A stretch of 64,000 nucleotides of DNA. Origin: Anniella stebbinsi (Eukaryota > Chordata > Lepidosauria > Squamata > Anniellidae). This document shows, piece by piece, positions 36,783 through 44,885 of this stretch. The DNA is taken from contig JARDYH010000003.1 in NCBI GenBank assembly GCA_029215795.1, positions 91,420,609 through 91,484,608 of the forward strand. Direction: 5' to 3'. The stretch's first letter is position 1; each line of letters opens with the position of its first letter. The notes beneath the pieces are model-generated. The model saw nothing but the letters and a program-made list of their open reading frames with translations. It searched no databases and was not told the DNA's origin. The position numbers and the translations under genes were made by a program.

Positions 36783-39700
36783 GAGTGTAAAGCCCATGTC
36801 ATCATGGGCGCTAGTAGTTCTATTCCTTTTTTGCACCTCAGTCCCCTCACCACAGAGGGACAGATGTGGCTCACGCACAGCGAATCCCCCCCTCTGAAAT
36901 TTGAATGTGGCGCGGCCCCACCCCATCTCTTGCACACCTCACTGATAGGCCAAGCAGGGCTGTCCGTCATCCCGCTGGTGGAGGGGCTGCCCTGGCTATT
37001 TGGAGCGGAGGAAATTTATTGCTATTGAAACTCCAACTTTGAACTTTTTAGAACGTTCAAAATTTTCTGTACGTCTACACAGCTCAAGCTCAGTTTAAAC
37101 AAAGCTGAGCAAAATTGGACTGATAGATCTCAAGTAACAAGTCTTATGCTACCGTATTCTTATATAAATACACACACGTACACACACACTTTCCCAGAGG
37201 CAGCCTGGGTAGCCAGCCTGGATGTTCAAAACCAGCAAGCTGGCCAGAGATAGAGATGCCACAGAAAAACTAAGGGCACAATCCTATGCATGTTTAGACT
37301 TGCATAGGATTGTCTAAACTTGCACAGGATTGCATCCTAAGTCTGGGCAGCAAAGAGGTAGCAAAGGCTATTATTAGGGGAGCAAGCATTTAACTCTTTC
37401 TTTATTTGTTTTTTAAACACTGATATACTGCCGAGTAACTAATATTATCTGGGTTCTTAATAACTAAAAATGTAAAGACTTAAAAAAAACACAGCTATAA
37501 AATAGAATGGATAAAATAAGCGGAAACCAGCAGAAGCCCATTATGAATACAGCAAAGCTAAAAAGAGTAAAAGATTTTAGGATTAAAGGTTAAAATGGCT
37601 GGGAAAATATGAAGGTCTTAACCCAGCACAGAAAAGGCAGTAATGTGGGTGCCAGCCAACAAGTGGGGTGCCACCACTGGAAAAGCCTAGCATACTGTGA
37701 CTGAAAGTTGAGGGAGTAAGAAATGTTTTGGGGAAGGACCTACTTCCCCTTGGAGTCATCCTTGTCCAGAGGAATAATCATATGGGCTGAGCAGCTAACT
37801 ACACATTACATGCAAATGTGCATATCTAAGCCCCCACAAGGAGTTTGGAGGGGGAGGAATTTAAAGTGGGGGATTGGCATCAAAAGGGGGGGCACATTTT
37901 TTCCTGGCTGTTTTTCCAACTCAAATCTTGCCTCCACACATGTCATGTCTTTCTCTCCAAAGTGTGCTTGCCTAGTAACCCATGAAAGATTAAGGTGGGG
38001 CAACTGCCCTCCCACCCTCCCTGAATGGTAACCCTGAGTATCTTTGCACAGAGCTTTAGGGCCGTATCTTGTCGTTCGGTGGACCTGTAATGCTATAATG
38101 TAATGTAACGGTCATATTGTGGAATTGCTAGTGCGGAGACTGCTGTGAATTTAACTGCATGTTTTTTGCTTGGGAAAAGGGTTGGGGGTGCATTGGTCTG
38201 CCTATATATATATTATCTTAGCACCAGCATTCTTGGTACAACATATAGACATCGGTTTTGGGCAGTACTGGTGGGAGGGGACATTTGAAGTTTCTGCCAG
38301 AGGGGACTGGCCTCAACTCTTTTGGTGTACAGATATATGTCTTTGTAGGCACCATGCATGCATATTTTCAATCGTTTTGAAGCAGTTTTTCTTTAATTTA
38401 TCGCTTTAAGGCAGTTTTTCACTCAATGCATGACTTTATTTTTAACCCAAGCTTTGGATGTCAAACGTGCCCAAAAGAGATCCCATATACAAAGATCCCT
38501 GAATTGCAGAGATCATTTCCAATCCCCACAGCTAGTATATGGGCTCCTTTGGCTAGTTCACGTGTCTGATATACACCAGCCAAGATCCAGTAGCCTGTGC
38601 CACAAACACTGAGATGCCCTATGGAAAAACAGATCCCTGTTTAAAGGGCTCTTAATTTGGTGCAAAAACAGTGCTTGGGAATTGCAAGAATCTGCACTTT
38701 GGGAATGCCCTAACGTAGCATGAAATCAAATCAAGGTTGAACTGACATGATACCTTTTTGGGCTGTTATGATGCATAGCAGCAATTAGCATGGGCTGAGG
38801 TGATGGTTTTGGTAGCATTTATCCGTCCCATCCTTACTGTTTTAGAAATGATGCTGAGCCAGCTGAGCCATACCTGCAGCATCAAATGACAACTTGCATG
38901 TGTAAATGATGAACCACCAGAGATCACCTTAGAAAGAACTTTCATATTGGAAAGCCATTGTAGCATAATGGTTAGAGTGTTGAACTAGGATAGCCTTCCC
39001 TAACCTGCGTCCCTCCAGTTGCTTTGAGCTTCAATTCCCATCAGCCCCAGCCAGCATTGGTAGCAGTCAGGAATGCTGGGAGTTGTAGTCCAAAACACCT
39101 GGAGAGCATCAGGTTGGGGAAGGCTGGACTAGGACCCAGGAGACCTGGGTCCCAATCCTCTCTAAGCAATGAAGCTCACTGGTGACCTTAGGTCACTCAC
39201 TACTTCTCAACAAAGCCTACCCCAGAAGGTTGTTGCAAGGATCAAAAATTGGGGAGAATCATGCATATCACTTTGAGCTCCTTGGGGGAACGGTGGGATA
39301 TAAATGTGACCCTCAGGTTAAATTGCACAGCCTCATAGCACCTGCCACAATGCTTTTCAATAGGCAGTTGACACCCTCAGCTGAGAGTCACCACATTTCA
39401 AGTAATCAAACGATTGCATGCCAGTATGAACTAGCCTTAATAGCCTTGAATTTGGGTTTTAGCATAATCCTATCCCACCGGGCCAAATTTTTGATTTAAG
39501 ATAGGAAACAGAAAACTGTGGTGTGCGTTTTCACTAACACACTTATTACACTTTAATGTTCTGTTGTGAGAATCCAAAACCCACATTGGCTAGGAAGCAC
39601 ACTTGATTTTAAAATGGCCTATTGTCTCTCTTGCATCATCAACATTCGCTTTTGGAACAAACAGACAAAAGACGGGCAGGTTAAGGTGTTTTCGAAGGAA

Positions 39701-41837
39701 CATATACTGAGTCAAACCATTGGTCCATTGAGCTCAGTAGTGTCCACGGTGACTAGCCATGGCTCTCGGCAGTTTTAGGCATATGTTTTTCTTAGCCCTA
39801 CCAGGAGATGCCAGGATTGAACCAGGTACTTTATATGCAATGCATGTGCTCTACCACTGAGCTATGGCCCCTCCCATGTGAAAAAGGTCAAAGAAGACGA
39901 CACTGGTTCAGTATGTATTTCCAGTTATGTCAATCAGATCACCAGATTGGTGTAGTGGAGAATGCTGAAGTTGGGGAGACCTGGGTTCAAATTCCCACTC
40001 AGCCAGGACTTTTGGGCAATATTTTTCCTCATCCCAATCTAACTTACAAGATTGTTGTGAAGTTAAAATGGACACAGGGCGAACATGCACATCACCGTGA
40101 GCTCCTTGGAGGAAGGATAAAGTGCAATCTAAAGCTTATATACACATATTCTGCCACACTCTAGTATGACCAAGGTCCCCTCTACAAGGATTCGCTTTTG
40201 CGCCTGGTTAGGCAATTGTGCGCATAATCACATTTACGCCTAATCCCTCTGCACGAGAGGCGGCGAAGCGCATTAACAGATGTCCAAAATGCGCTTTACA
40301 AGTAGTTAATGCGCATAAGCGCTTATTCACACAGTCAAAATGCACTTTAACAGACAGAGCAAAATAAAACTCGCGATTTAACGCACATTCGATAATGCAC
40401 ATAATCGGGGAGATAACGCGCCTCTACGCCCGATTTGCGCTCCGTTCTTGTAGAGGTAATTTTTTTAATGCGCCTTGAAAGAGCTTTAAATGCCTCTTGT
40501 AGAGGCACCCCAAGAAAGAGACAAAATGACATAAGTGTTATGCAAATACAACAGGGGTGGGAAACATGTGGCCTTCCAGATGTTGTTGGACTGCACCTCC
40601 AATCAGCCCTAGCCAGCAAAGTTAGTAGTGCAGAATGATGGGAGTTGCAGTCCAATAACATCTGGAGTGCCACACATTACCCATCCCTGAAACAAGAGAT
40701 GGTTATCTGATGGTTCTCTCACTGAGTTCTATGGGGTAATAAAGCACAAGCTGCAGTCTCATACTGGACATATTTAGCCTCCACTTTAATTGTGTTCCTG
40801 AGTTCATGCCATTATTTTCTCCCTTAGAAGTGGATGGTTGTCAGGCTTTCCTTCTTACACCCTCCTCTGGGCCTGGAGGCCATGCTTGGTTATGGGGGGT
40901 GGGGGGTGGCTGGGGACAGACCCAGGTTTGGAAAAGAAGGCCTGGCACCATCTTGTTCTCTCTGAGGCAATTTCTTCAGCAATGGAGGGGATGTGGAGGG
41001 AGCGGGGGAAGGGGAAGCAAAGGTGTGAGGTTGGAGAATGGACTGGATCTCTCTCTCCCTCCCCTGTCAAACCTGATGAGTCTCTAATATTATAAACACA
41101 TCAGTATGTAACCGATGTATGGGGCCGTTCTTTGAATTAAAATGTGGGTATGAGGATGGGGCAACCCAATTATTGCTTTATAATACTCAGAATGAATCCC
41201 TGCATGCAGATATTCACTTGAAACGTGCACAATTGTTTTAACAGTATATATTATAATGCATATGGTATAGAAAATCAGCTCAAGATAGGACTACACACCG
41301 TATTTAATCGCTATAAATCAACTCTGAGATATGACCACGGCTAGAGCAAGCCTGCCTGCGTTCGCTGAAATCATACTGTCCCCAAGTGATCACGTGTCTA
41401 CACATGATCACAAATAGCCTCATTGGCTGCTTCCACACTCTTTTCTCCTCATGCCACAAGGCACCAAGTTAGCGTGCTTCTTGTGACTTTGAATTTCCTG
41501 GCTCTGCCTGGCTTGGGACACATTTTGAGAAAGTCACATATTTGAATTTCAAATCTAACCTTTCAGCTCCGCAAGAGGCAAATTACTACACCAGCAATGG
41601 CCAAAACAAGGAGTGGGGAGGGGGTGAAACAGTTTAAATCATAGTCTTATTTTTTTTAAACTCCTCACAGTGTGGAAGCTACAGGAACATGTATTCATTT
41701 CCCCACGCGGTTAGAAATACATCATTTAAAAACAAAACTCTCATTCCTTTCTCTTATTCATTTTCTTTAGCGAATATAGGTGTGGATGCATAACACCTTT
41801 TTTAGCCATAAATATTTGCTTTGCAACCTGGATAGGT

Positions 41838-41875
<38 letters not shown>

Positions 41876-42461
41876 GCACATAGCAAATCCCCTCCTCCAA
41901 CCAGGCTATTCTATGATGCTTGATATAAAAGCATAGAGATTTCCATTTCAATAGCAGTTTTCCTTTAACATGTATAGAATTCGTTATTCTTGCTTTTTTT
42001 TTTTTTTTAAAGAAAAGAGTTAGCTTAGCTCCAGAATAATAAGGCTGTAGTAGAGCATGCAGTTGGTTAGTCCGAAGTGCAGTATTGCATGCAAGCTGGC
42101 ATTCCTGTTGGGAAAGGAGCTTCGAAATGGAAGAAAACAGACTTAGTATGCTTACAATTATGCCAGCCCAATATGGAGTGTCTCTGACTAGCAGAGAAAC
42201 GCTGATGCCTGCCATAATGAAGCCCAGCACCGTTACAGAGGCGCCTAAAGCCAGCTGCAACAAAGCAAGCAGTAACGGGAACCGGCAGCCACAGCACGTG
42301 TGAACTTCCTCTTCCTGGGCCGCTTTGAGATCTCCTATGGCTTGCTTCTTTTTCATCGCGGCTCCTTGCTCCTTGGCGGGTTCGTTGCTTTTCTCTTTTT
42401 CAGCTTTCCCTGCCTGGTTATTAAGGGACGGGTTGGTCTGAACTTTCTTCTCTTTTCCCAT
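22450..42461 (-). CDS. SSPN: Sarcospan gene, coding span join of three exons
   Basis: The coding sequence joins 42461-42156, 29984-29898 and 22815-22450 on the minus strand and gives 252 residues; human sarcospan is about 243. Sarcospan is a tetraspan-like membrane protein of the dystrophin-glycoprotein complex, linked to the sarcoglycans at the muscle sarcolemma. The deduced protein has a charged Lys/Glu-rich cytoplasmic N-terminus (1-54), TM1 about 61-84, TM2 about 97-118, TM3 about 132-154, a large extracellular loop about 155-201 with Cys164, Cys171, Cys173 and Cys193, TM4 about 202-225, and a short C-terminal tail. Recognition rests on strong family stretches such as TCCGCRFPLLLALLQLALG, LLVRDTPYWAGII, CVLAVAFAA, TQFTCET and CFVMWKDRYQVFYVG. 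All three exons are open, both introns are phase 0 with GT-AG ends, and exon order matches the known three-coding-exon gene. No neighbouring host gene is visible in the window. UTR ends and alternative first exons are not resolved. Confidence 0.95.
23895..24560 (-). pseudogene. CR1-like LINE 3' part, antisense
   Basis: On the plus strand it reads AGAACATAAGGAGAGCCATG, CAGCAACTGATATGGAG, TTGTCTAATCCCCTTTTAAA, ATTCCATAGCTCAACTATGC, GTGTGAAGAAGCAC and CACTTTCTCCATACCATG. This is the reverse complement of the 19650-20260 copy, reaching into the C-terminal coding part. No open frame of the LINE survives. Confidence 0.7.
24775..24815 (+). mobile_element. CR1-like LINE terminal fragment
   Basis: Only the last bases remain: GAATGCTGGACTAGATGGAC then a TATGTTCTTA end. 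Confidence 0.5.
25049..25275 (-). mobile_element. L2-group LINE 3' end with (AAT)n/(AAC)n tail, antisense
   Basis: A trinucleotide tract is followed by TAACCCGCCTCTCCCTCCGG, GGCGGGGAACAACATC and CTGATTAAAAGCACATAAAA, then TAGGCCTGCCAGAAGAGATC. The same unit is at 43995-44105 and 63700-64000. The longest copy reads into a protein end typical of L2/CR1-group elements on the minus strand, so the trinucleotide tract is the LINE 3' tail. Confidence 0.7.
25284..25402. repeat. AT-rich low-complexity tract
   Basis: Mixed AAT, ATAT and AAATAT units. Confidence 0.85.
25403..25905 (-). mobile_element. CR1-like LINE 3' part, antisense, diverged
   Basis: The same order of landmarks as 23895-24560 is present (AGAATATAATCAGAGCCCTG, TATTCAGAAGCATACAGCCT, CTGGATGACCCCAC, CATTATGAGAAGGTGAACG) with heavier substitution. 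Confidence 0.6.
26632..26913. mobile_element. hAT-like MITE, CCTGGGTTGGCCC / GGCCAGCCCT ends, copy 2
   Basis: The left end CCTGGGTTGGCCCAAGTAGG and right end TTTGGCCAGCCCT are inverse-related. The flanks share CTGAGG. The interior CTGCTGCCCTCAAGTATGGT recurs in the copy 700 bp away. Confidence 0.5.
27340..27640. mobile_element. hAT-like MITE, copy 3, parallel to 26632-26913
   Basis: It shares CTGCTGCCCTCAGGCATGGT, GACTTCTATACATGGAAT and a CAACAAAATGTCTTC end with copy 2, in the same orientation. Edges are approximate. Confidence 0.5.
28085..28316 (+). mobile_element. CR1-like LINE 3' fragment, sense
   Basis: Landmarks are CAGTCTATCAATGGCTATTT, CATGTCCTGCTTGTGGGCTT, ATCTGGTTGGCCACTACAGG and GGTCTGATCCAGCAGGGCTC. 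Confidence 0.7.
29340..29655 (+). mobile_element. L2-group LINE C-terminal remnant and 3' end, sense
   Basis: The sequence GCCTTCAGTGTGGTAGCCCC...CCTTCTGAAAATATTGTTG...CAGGAAGCTTTCCCTGAATG corresponds to the FSV-AP-LWN ... FR--LK--L--QAFPE end of L2-group proteins. It is followed by a T-rich UTR and an AATAAAATAATAAA end. Stops interrupt it. Confidence 0.6.
29898..29984 (-). CDS. SSPN: SSPN coding exon 2
   Basis: This 87-bp exon encodes 29 residues (103-131), the rest of TM2 and the short TM2-TM3 loop, reading VCVVAILGLVMICISYQPDE and then KTCMQFAIK. It is bounded by a pyrimidine-rich acceptor ending TTTTGTAG and by a GTACAT donor on the minus strand, and is phase 0 at both ends. It has no start or stop codon and was found by matching the sarcospan family between exons 1 and 3. 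The SYQ-DE-TC-QF pattern is typical of the family at this place. Confidence 0.93.
30735..31370 (+). pseudogene. 3' fragment of Vingi/I-like LINE
   Basis: This fragment belongs to the same LINE family as 46580-57040. It encodes QRLKDTEMQSQLAEIKTCQS, then after a frameshift VAFTRARLNVLLLADWVGRH, then a Cys/His-containing C-terminal part (CSCNSVSTEDTIHVLLECSM) and a final RTSKFLINALQIRATKF. The final part parallels the terminal LSD-K ... KFAAKAARIREAL segment of the larger copy. Both are followed by short AT-rich 3' ends; here the end is ACACAATAAAGTATGTTCTG. It is a 5'-truncated, inactive copy in the SSPN intron. A short CR1-like piece (30653-30687) abuts it. Confidence 0.65.
31597..31788. repeat. 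Two tandem copies of an interspersed repeat (TCAATGGGRCTTACTCC)
   Basis: Unit one (about 31597-31692) and unit two (about 31693-31788) both carry TTCAATGGGRCTTTACTCCC-like sequence followed by TGTGCTTAGAATTGTAG. Relatives occur at 12995-13085 and 59997-60080. Confidence 0.6.
33157..33384. mobile_element. GGCTGAATTC inverted-repeat MITE, copy A
   Basis: The left end is GGCTGAATTCACACAACACG and the right end the inverse, TTGTGTCATCCGAATTCAGCC. A third copy of the terminal motif (GCATTCGGACGACACAATAG) lies inside in the left-end orientation. The core GGTGTGGATTAGGATCAGC is shared with the other three copies. No clear target duplication is seen. Confidence 0.8.
34158..34309. mobile_element. Penelope-like element, short head-to-head twin copy
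   Basis: The left part (to about 34254) is the reverse complement of the 3' end of the Penelope-like element at 62100-62204; shared landmarks are GCATCCTGAGAACCTG, TCTGATCTGGTTTGGA and TTTGGTTTTTCC. The right part (about 34260-34309) is a second copy of the AATTATTTGCATCCTGAGAA segment in the opposite orientation, so the insert is a near-palindrome. The 10-mer CTCAGTGTAA flanks it on both sides (34148-34157 and 34310-34319), a target duplication within the SINE A-box. Confidence 0.8.
34376..34718 (+). mobile_element. CpG-rich inverted-repeat MITE, copy 1
   Basis: The ends are GCTGCCTCTACATG and CCTTCTAGAGGGGG, sharing an inverted CCTCTA core. The interior is dense in GCGCAT/ATGCGC, TCGCG and GCGCAAATCGG motifs in an otherwise CpG-poor region. 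A second CCTCTACATGAGCAGGGCGC motif lies about 50 bp inside the left end. The hexamer TCCAGG flanks it (34370-34375 and 34719-34724), and the SINE body is restored when the element is removed. Copy 2 at 40176-40509 is in the opposite orientation. Confidence 0.78.
35787..35838. repeat. (GA)n microsatellite
   Basis: Long AG dinucleotide tract. Confidence 0.95.
36750..36786. repeat. (CATA)n(CA)n microsatellite
   Basis: CATA units pass into CA units. Confidence 0.9.
38945..39305 (+). mobile_element. Second tRNA-derived SINE type, sense, interrupted
   Basis: The head GGAAAGCCATTGTAGCATAA and GGTTAGAGTGTTGAACTAGGA precede the insertion. The rest follows at 39127: ACTAGGACCCAGGAGACCTG, GGGTCCCAATCCTCTC, a GAAGCTCACTGGTGACCTTA segment, AAGGTTGTTGCAAGGATCAA and TTTGAGCTCCTTGGGGGAAC ending GGGATATAAATG. 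The same SINE type occurs at 39884-40155 (sense), 57045-57195 and 44580-44690 (antisense). Confidence 0.75.
38991..39126. mobile_element. Hairpin MITE, CCTTCCCCAACCTG family, copy 4, nested in SINE
   Basis: It begins TAGCCTTCCCTAACCTGCGT and ends CAGGTTGGGGAAGGCTG, its inverse. The flanking octamers AACTAGGA (38983-38990) and GACTAGGA (39127-39134) match at seven of eight bases, and removing the element restores the SINE head. This supports a hAT-like 8-bp duplication for the whole hairpin family. Confidence 0.82.
39697..39873 (-). mobile_element. tRNA-derived SINE, antisense
   Basis: On the plus strand: ACTGAGTCAAACCATTGGTC, then CCAGGAGATGCCAGGATTGA (B-box complement), and GCTCTACCACTGAGCTATGG (A-box complement) at the far end. 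The SINE type is that of 34138-34836. Confidence 0.75.
39884..40155 (+). mobile_element. Second tRNA-derived SINE type, sense
   Basis: Landmarks are TTGGTGTAGTGGAGAATGCT (A-box area), CTGGGTTCAAATTCCCACTC (B-box), AAGATTGTTGTGAAGTTAAA and CGTGAGCTCCTTGGAGGAAG. Confidence 0.75.
40176..40509 (-). mobile_element. CpG-rich inverted-repeat MITE, copy 2
   Basis: This is the reverse complement of the 34376-34718 element over its length, with conserved blocks such as CGCCGCCTCTCGTGCAGAGG and GCGCAAATCGGGCG (minus strand). The ends are TCCCCTCTACAAGG and CTTGTAGAGGCACC, giving an inverted CCTCTACAAG core. The flanking hexamers CCAAGG (40170-40175) and CCAAGA (40510-40515) match at five of six. The dense CpG stands out from the intron around it. 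Confidence 0.75.
40551..40690. mobile_element. Hairpin MITE, CCTTCCCCAACCTG family, copy 5
   Basis: The arms GGGTGGGAAACATGTGGCCT, CCAGATGTTGTTGGACTGCA and TGCAGTCCAATAACATCTGG are inverse-related, and the centre has CAGCCCTAGCCAGC. Confidence 0.65.
41841..41874. repeat. (CT)n microsatellite in SSPN intron 1
   Basis: Uninterrupted CT units about 280 bp inside the intron from exon 1. Confidence 0.95.
42156..42461 (-). CDS. SSPN: SSPN coding exon 1
   Basis: This exon encodes residues 1-102. The ATG at 42461-42459 sits in a good context (AACATGG). The first 54 residues are hydrophilic and rich in Lys, Glu and Gln, as in the cytoplasmic tail of sarcospan but poorly conserved. The conserved part begins at TCCGCRF (about 55-61), followed by TM1 and the LLVRDTPYWAG loop entering TM2. 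The exon ends on a complete ATT codon and is followed on the minus strand by GTAAGC, a good donor. Reading past it runs into repeat sequence, so the longer open frame reaching 41802 is an intron read-through. The two adjacent Cys plus a third (CCGC) before TM1 are a family feature. Confidence 0.95.
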
Positions 42462-43020
42462 GTTGATAAACTACTTTTTTTTTTTTTTGGTGCCGATGGG
42501 CGTGTTTTGGGAGTTGTTCCCCCCCCCCTTTCCTTTTTAATTGCCCCCCACCCGAAGGCTCCCTTTGTACTGCTGGCTGACTTGTTTCTGGTCTTTGAAT
42601 CGAAGAGGCTGAACAAATATGGAAAACATTTGGAGCAGATTGTCAGAGGCTTCCAAGAGCCACATATAGCCCAGAGAAGAGGGGGAATCGAGGGGGGTCG
42701 CAGACTGCCGACACGCACGAGCGGATCGCCCGGCTTTTGGTTGGTTGGTTGATTTGGTCGAGGGAGGTTTGCACGTGAGAACGGATGCGTGCTTGCGCGT
42801 GGGTGGACCTGGCAGTCGCCCGCCGCGCAATAAACGGGACAGAGTTCCGCGCTTGAGAGGAAACTGCGGTCCAGGGAGGACTCGGCTTGAATCGCGGGAG
42901 ACGACGATTTCTCGCTCCGTAGCATTTAGGGCGATCGGACGCAAAGAATCAGTAGCCAGAAATATTTCGATGTCTTTTAATTGACATTCAGGAGCAAATG
43001 TGGGAGGGGGCGCGTGCGCA
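42462..43020 (-). promoter_or_regulatory. SSPN: Probable SSPN promoter / 5' UTR, CpG-enriched
   Basis: The bases immediately upstream of the SSPN start codon include an A/T homopolymer near 42472-42488 and then a GC- and CpG-enriched stretch (about 42660-43020) unlike the AT-rich surroundings. The position fits a CpG-associated promoter and 5' UTR. No convincing TATA box or initiator can be assigned by eye. Several overlapping open frames here are best explained by high GC content. Confidence 0.5.
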
Positions 43021-43179
43021 GAGCATGAAAACTAAAACACATTTTTTTAAAAAAATGGACACAGTAGTTTCAGTGAAGGGAGCAAGGGTCAAAGTGCACT
43101 TCGATATTTTGAAATCGCAGGGAAATAAATGTTTTCCAAAAAAAACTCGCTGTGATTCTTTTAAACTCATCATAAATCC

Positions 43180-43395
43180 CTGTAGAAGGCTATCAATGGT
43201 TACTAGCCCTGATGGCTATTTGCTACCTCCAGTACCAGAACCAGTATGCGTATGTACACCAGTTGCTGGGGAACAGGGGTGAGAGGGTGCTGTTGCACTT
43301 ATGTCCTGCTTGTGGGTTTCCAGTGGGCAGCTGGTTGGCCACTGTGTGAACAGAATGCTGGAGTAGATGGCTCTTTTTATGTTCTCATAGGAGTA
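43180..43395 (+). mobile_element. CR1-like LINE 3' fragment, sense
   Basis: It runs AAGGCTATCAATGGTTACTA, GCCCTGATGGCTATTTGCTA, CCAGTTGCTGGGGAACAGGG, CTGGTTGGCCACTGTGTGAA and a TTTATGTTCTCATA end. Confidence 0.75.
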
Positions 43396-43994
43396 TTATC
43401 ATTGTAGGCAATCTACCTTTCCCCCTCCAAAAGTTAAAACCCACGCATTTGGGTTGCCTGGTTTCCTGCCCCTGAGCCTTTAATACTATTCTAGCCTGAA
43501 GCAGGAGTTTAGCTGAGGGGGGCATTGCTTTTCCTACCATGTACCTCTATGCCAGGAAAAGCTTCATTCTCTGTGGATGTTGCTTCCATATGGAAGGATT
43601 CCAAGCACTACCAATCAAAAGCCTTTGAGCAATGATTCCGCCATGGGAGGGCTACAAATTGAAGAGGATGTTTTTCGGACCCCTGTAAAATACTGCGAAC
43701 CAGGCTGGGCACAGTAAAAGCCTTGTCTTAGGAGCACCCCTGGCTCCTGTTAAAGAAGGCACTGAAGAATTATTTATTTATTTATTTATTCGTTTAGAAT
43801 CCTTACATATCCTCCTTATCATCAGATTTGTTTCCAGGTGGTTTATAACTTTTTAAAAGTGAGCACTCCAAGGCCAGATCAAATCATTAAGAATGTGGAA
43901 TAAAAAGCAGGATATAACACTATGAAAGCGGCATATGGAATGTGGATTGTGCCCCAACAGTTATCATTGCACTTCAATACCGCTATAAAGTAGT
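43396..43994. other. Unannotated sequence
   Basis: A (TTTA)n stretch at 43769-43792 is the only clear feature. Segment 43590-43740 resembles 23290-23500 (CCAAGCACTACCAATCAAAA and TTTGAGCAATGATTCCGCCA against CAGCACTACCAATGAGG and GAGCAGTTATTCCGTCA), so it is a further low-copy repeat. Confidence 0.5.
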
Positions 43995-44105
43995 AGTGTA
44001 GATAATAATAATAATTTATCACCCACCTCTCCCTCCGGATCGAGGCGGGGAACAACATCAACATAAAATACACAAAAGTCATTAAAAGCACATAAAACCA
44101 AAACC
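43995..44105 (-). mobile_element. L2-group LINE 3' end, antisense
   Basis: AATAATAATAATTTATCACC is followed by CACCTCTCCCTCCGGATCGA, GGCGGGGAACAACATC and CATTAAAAGCACATAAAACC. Same unit as 25049-25275. Confidence 0.7.
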
Positions 44106-44108
44106 AGA

Positions 44109-44320
44109 GGCTCAATTCGGACGACACAATAATCAATGGTGAGTTGACTAACCCTAACCCTAGGGGTACTCCCCACACAACATGGTAATAAATAATCAAC
44201 TGTGGTGTGGATGAGGATCAGAGCTGAGTTGACTATGGCAGCATTCGGATGACATGTAGTCAATACAACTGACTATTGTTTCCCTCCCCCCAGTTGTTTA
44301 TTGTGTCGTCCAAATTGAAC
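44109..44320. mobile_element. GGCTSAATTC inverted-repeat MITE, copy B
   Basis: The left end is GGCTCAATTCGGACGACACA and the right end TTGTGTCGTCCAAATTGAAC. The interior holds two CCCTAA telomere-like units and the shared core GGTGTGGATGAGGATCAG, with the internal third terminal motif GCATTCGGATGACATG. It lies directly beside the L2 tail. Confidence 0.8.
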
Positions 44321-44439
44321 TAAGTGTTTGTGCCTCACCCCATTCTCTCCACCCTTCTGTGTGTTCAGGAAGCTACATCATTTTAACTTCACTTTGTAAA
44401 TTGTTGTTATGGGTGTTATAGCTTTGAAAGGTTGTTTTG

Positions 44440-44690
44440 TTTTTAAAGTTTTATTATTTTTAAAAAATTTGGTTGCAGTTTATATATTTTTTGAAATCTT
44501 TGTAAACCACCTTGGTTACATTCAGAAAGGTGGTATAGAAATCCAGTAAAGGAATTCACCTTTAAACAGCTCTGATGCCACCCCTAACATGCCATGCTGT
44601 TATCTTCGTTATCTTCACAATCATCCTGTGATCCAGGTAAGGTTGAGAAAGAGTGGCTTGTCTCAGCAACCAAGTAAACTTCATGGTTGA
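44440..44690. mobile_element. L2-like tail (sense) followed by SINE fragment (antisense)
   Basis: The first part ends TTTGTAAACCACCTTGGTTA and GGTGGTATAGAAATCC, a common L2-group 3' end. From 44580 on, TTATCTTCACAATCATCCTG and CAAGTAAACTTCATGGTTGA match the antisense body of the second SINE type. Confidence 0.5.
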
Positions 44691-44692
44691 GC

Positions 44693-44885
44693 TGGCTACT
44701 AGCCCTGATGGCTATGTGCTACCTCCAGTATCCAAGGCAGTAAGCCTGTATGCACCAGTTGCTGGGGGACATGCATGAGAGGCTGCTGTTGCACCATGTT
44801 CTGCTTTGTTGGTCCCTGACCAACAGCTGGTTGGCCACTCTATTTGGTTGGCCACTATTTGGAGTTAGCGTAGAGCTTGTTCCTA
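44693..44885 (+). mobile_element. CR1-like LINE 3' fragment, sense
   Basis: It runs GCTACTAGCCCTGATGGCTA, CCAGTTGCTGGGGGACATGC and CAGCTGGTTGGCCACTC, with an internal duplication of the TTGGTTGGCCACT motif. Confidence 0.7.

Larger units (their letters stand above)
29985..42155 (-). other. SSPN: SSPN intron 1
   Basis: This is a 12.2-kb phase-0 intron between exons 1 and 2. It holds LINE, SINE, MITE and Penelope-like insertions listed separately. In 31800-33150, 34840-36750, 36790-38940 and 40700-41840 I see nothing recognisable apart from short homopolymers, the dinucleotide tract at 35787-35838 and a small repeat of the CCTATGCATGTTTAGAC type at 37275-37340. Confidence 0.85.

Noticed and set aside
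41802..42155. Continuation of the SSPN exon 1 frame into a 219-residue protein
   Set aside because: A good GTAAGC donor follows residue 102, the sarcospan match stops there and resumes in exon 2, and the extension translates intronic repeats.
42300..42944. Overlapping open frames of 130-190 codons on both strands around SSPN exon 1
   Set aside because: They lie in GC-rich promoter/exon sequence, overlap each other in several frames, have no recognisable domain and partly shadow the real exon.
43879..44263. Two overlapping minus-strand frames of about 100 codons, hydrophobic
   Set aside because: They translate the L2 tail and MITE copy B; the tyrosine/leucine-rich run is the trinucleotide repeat.
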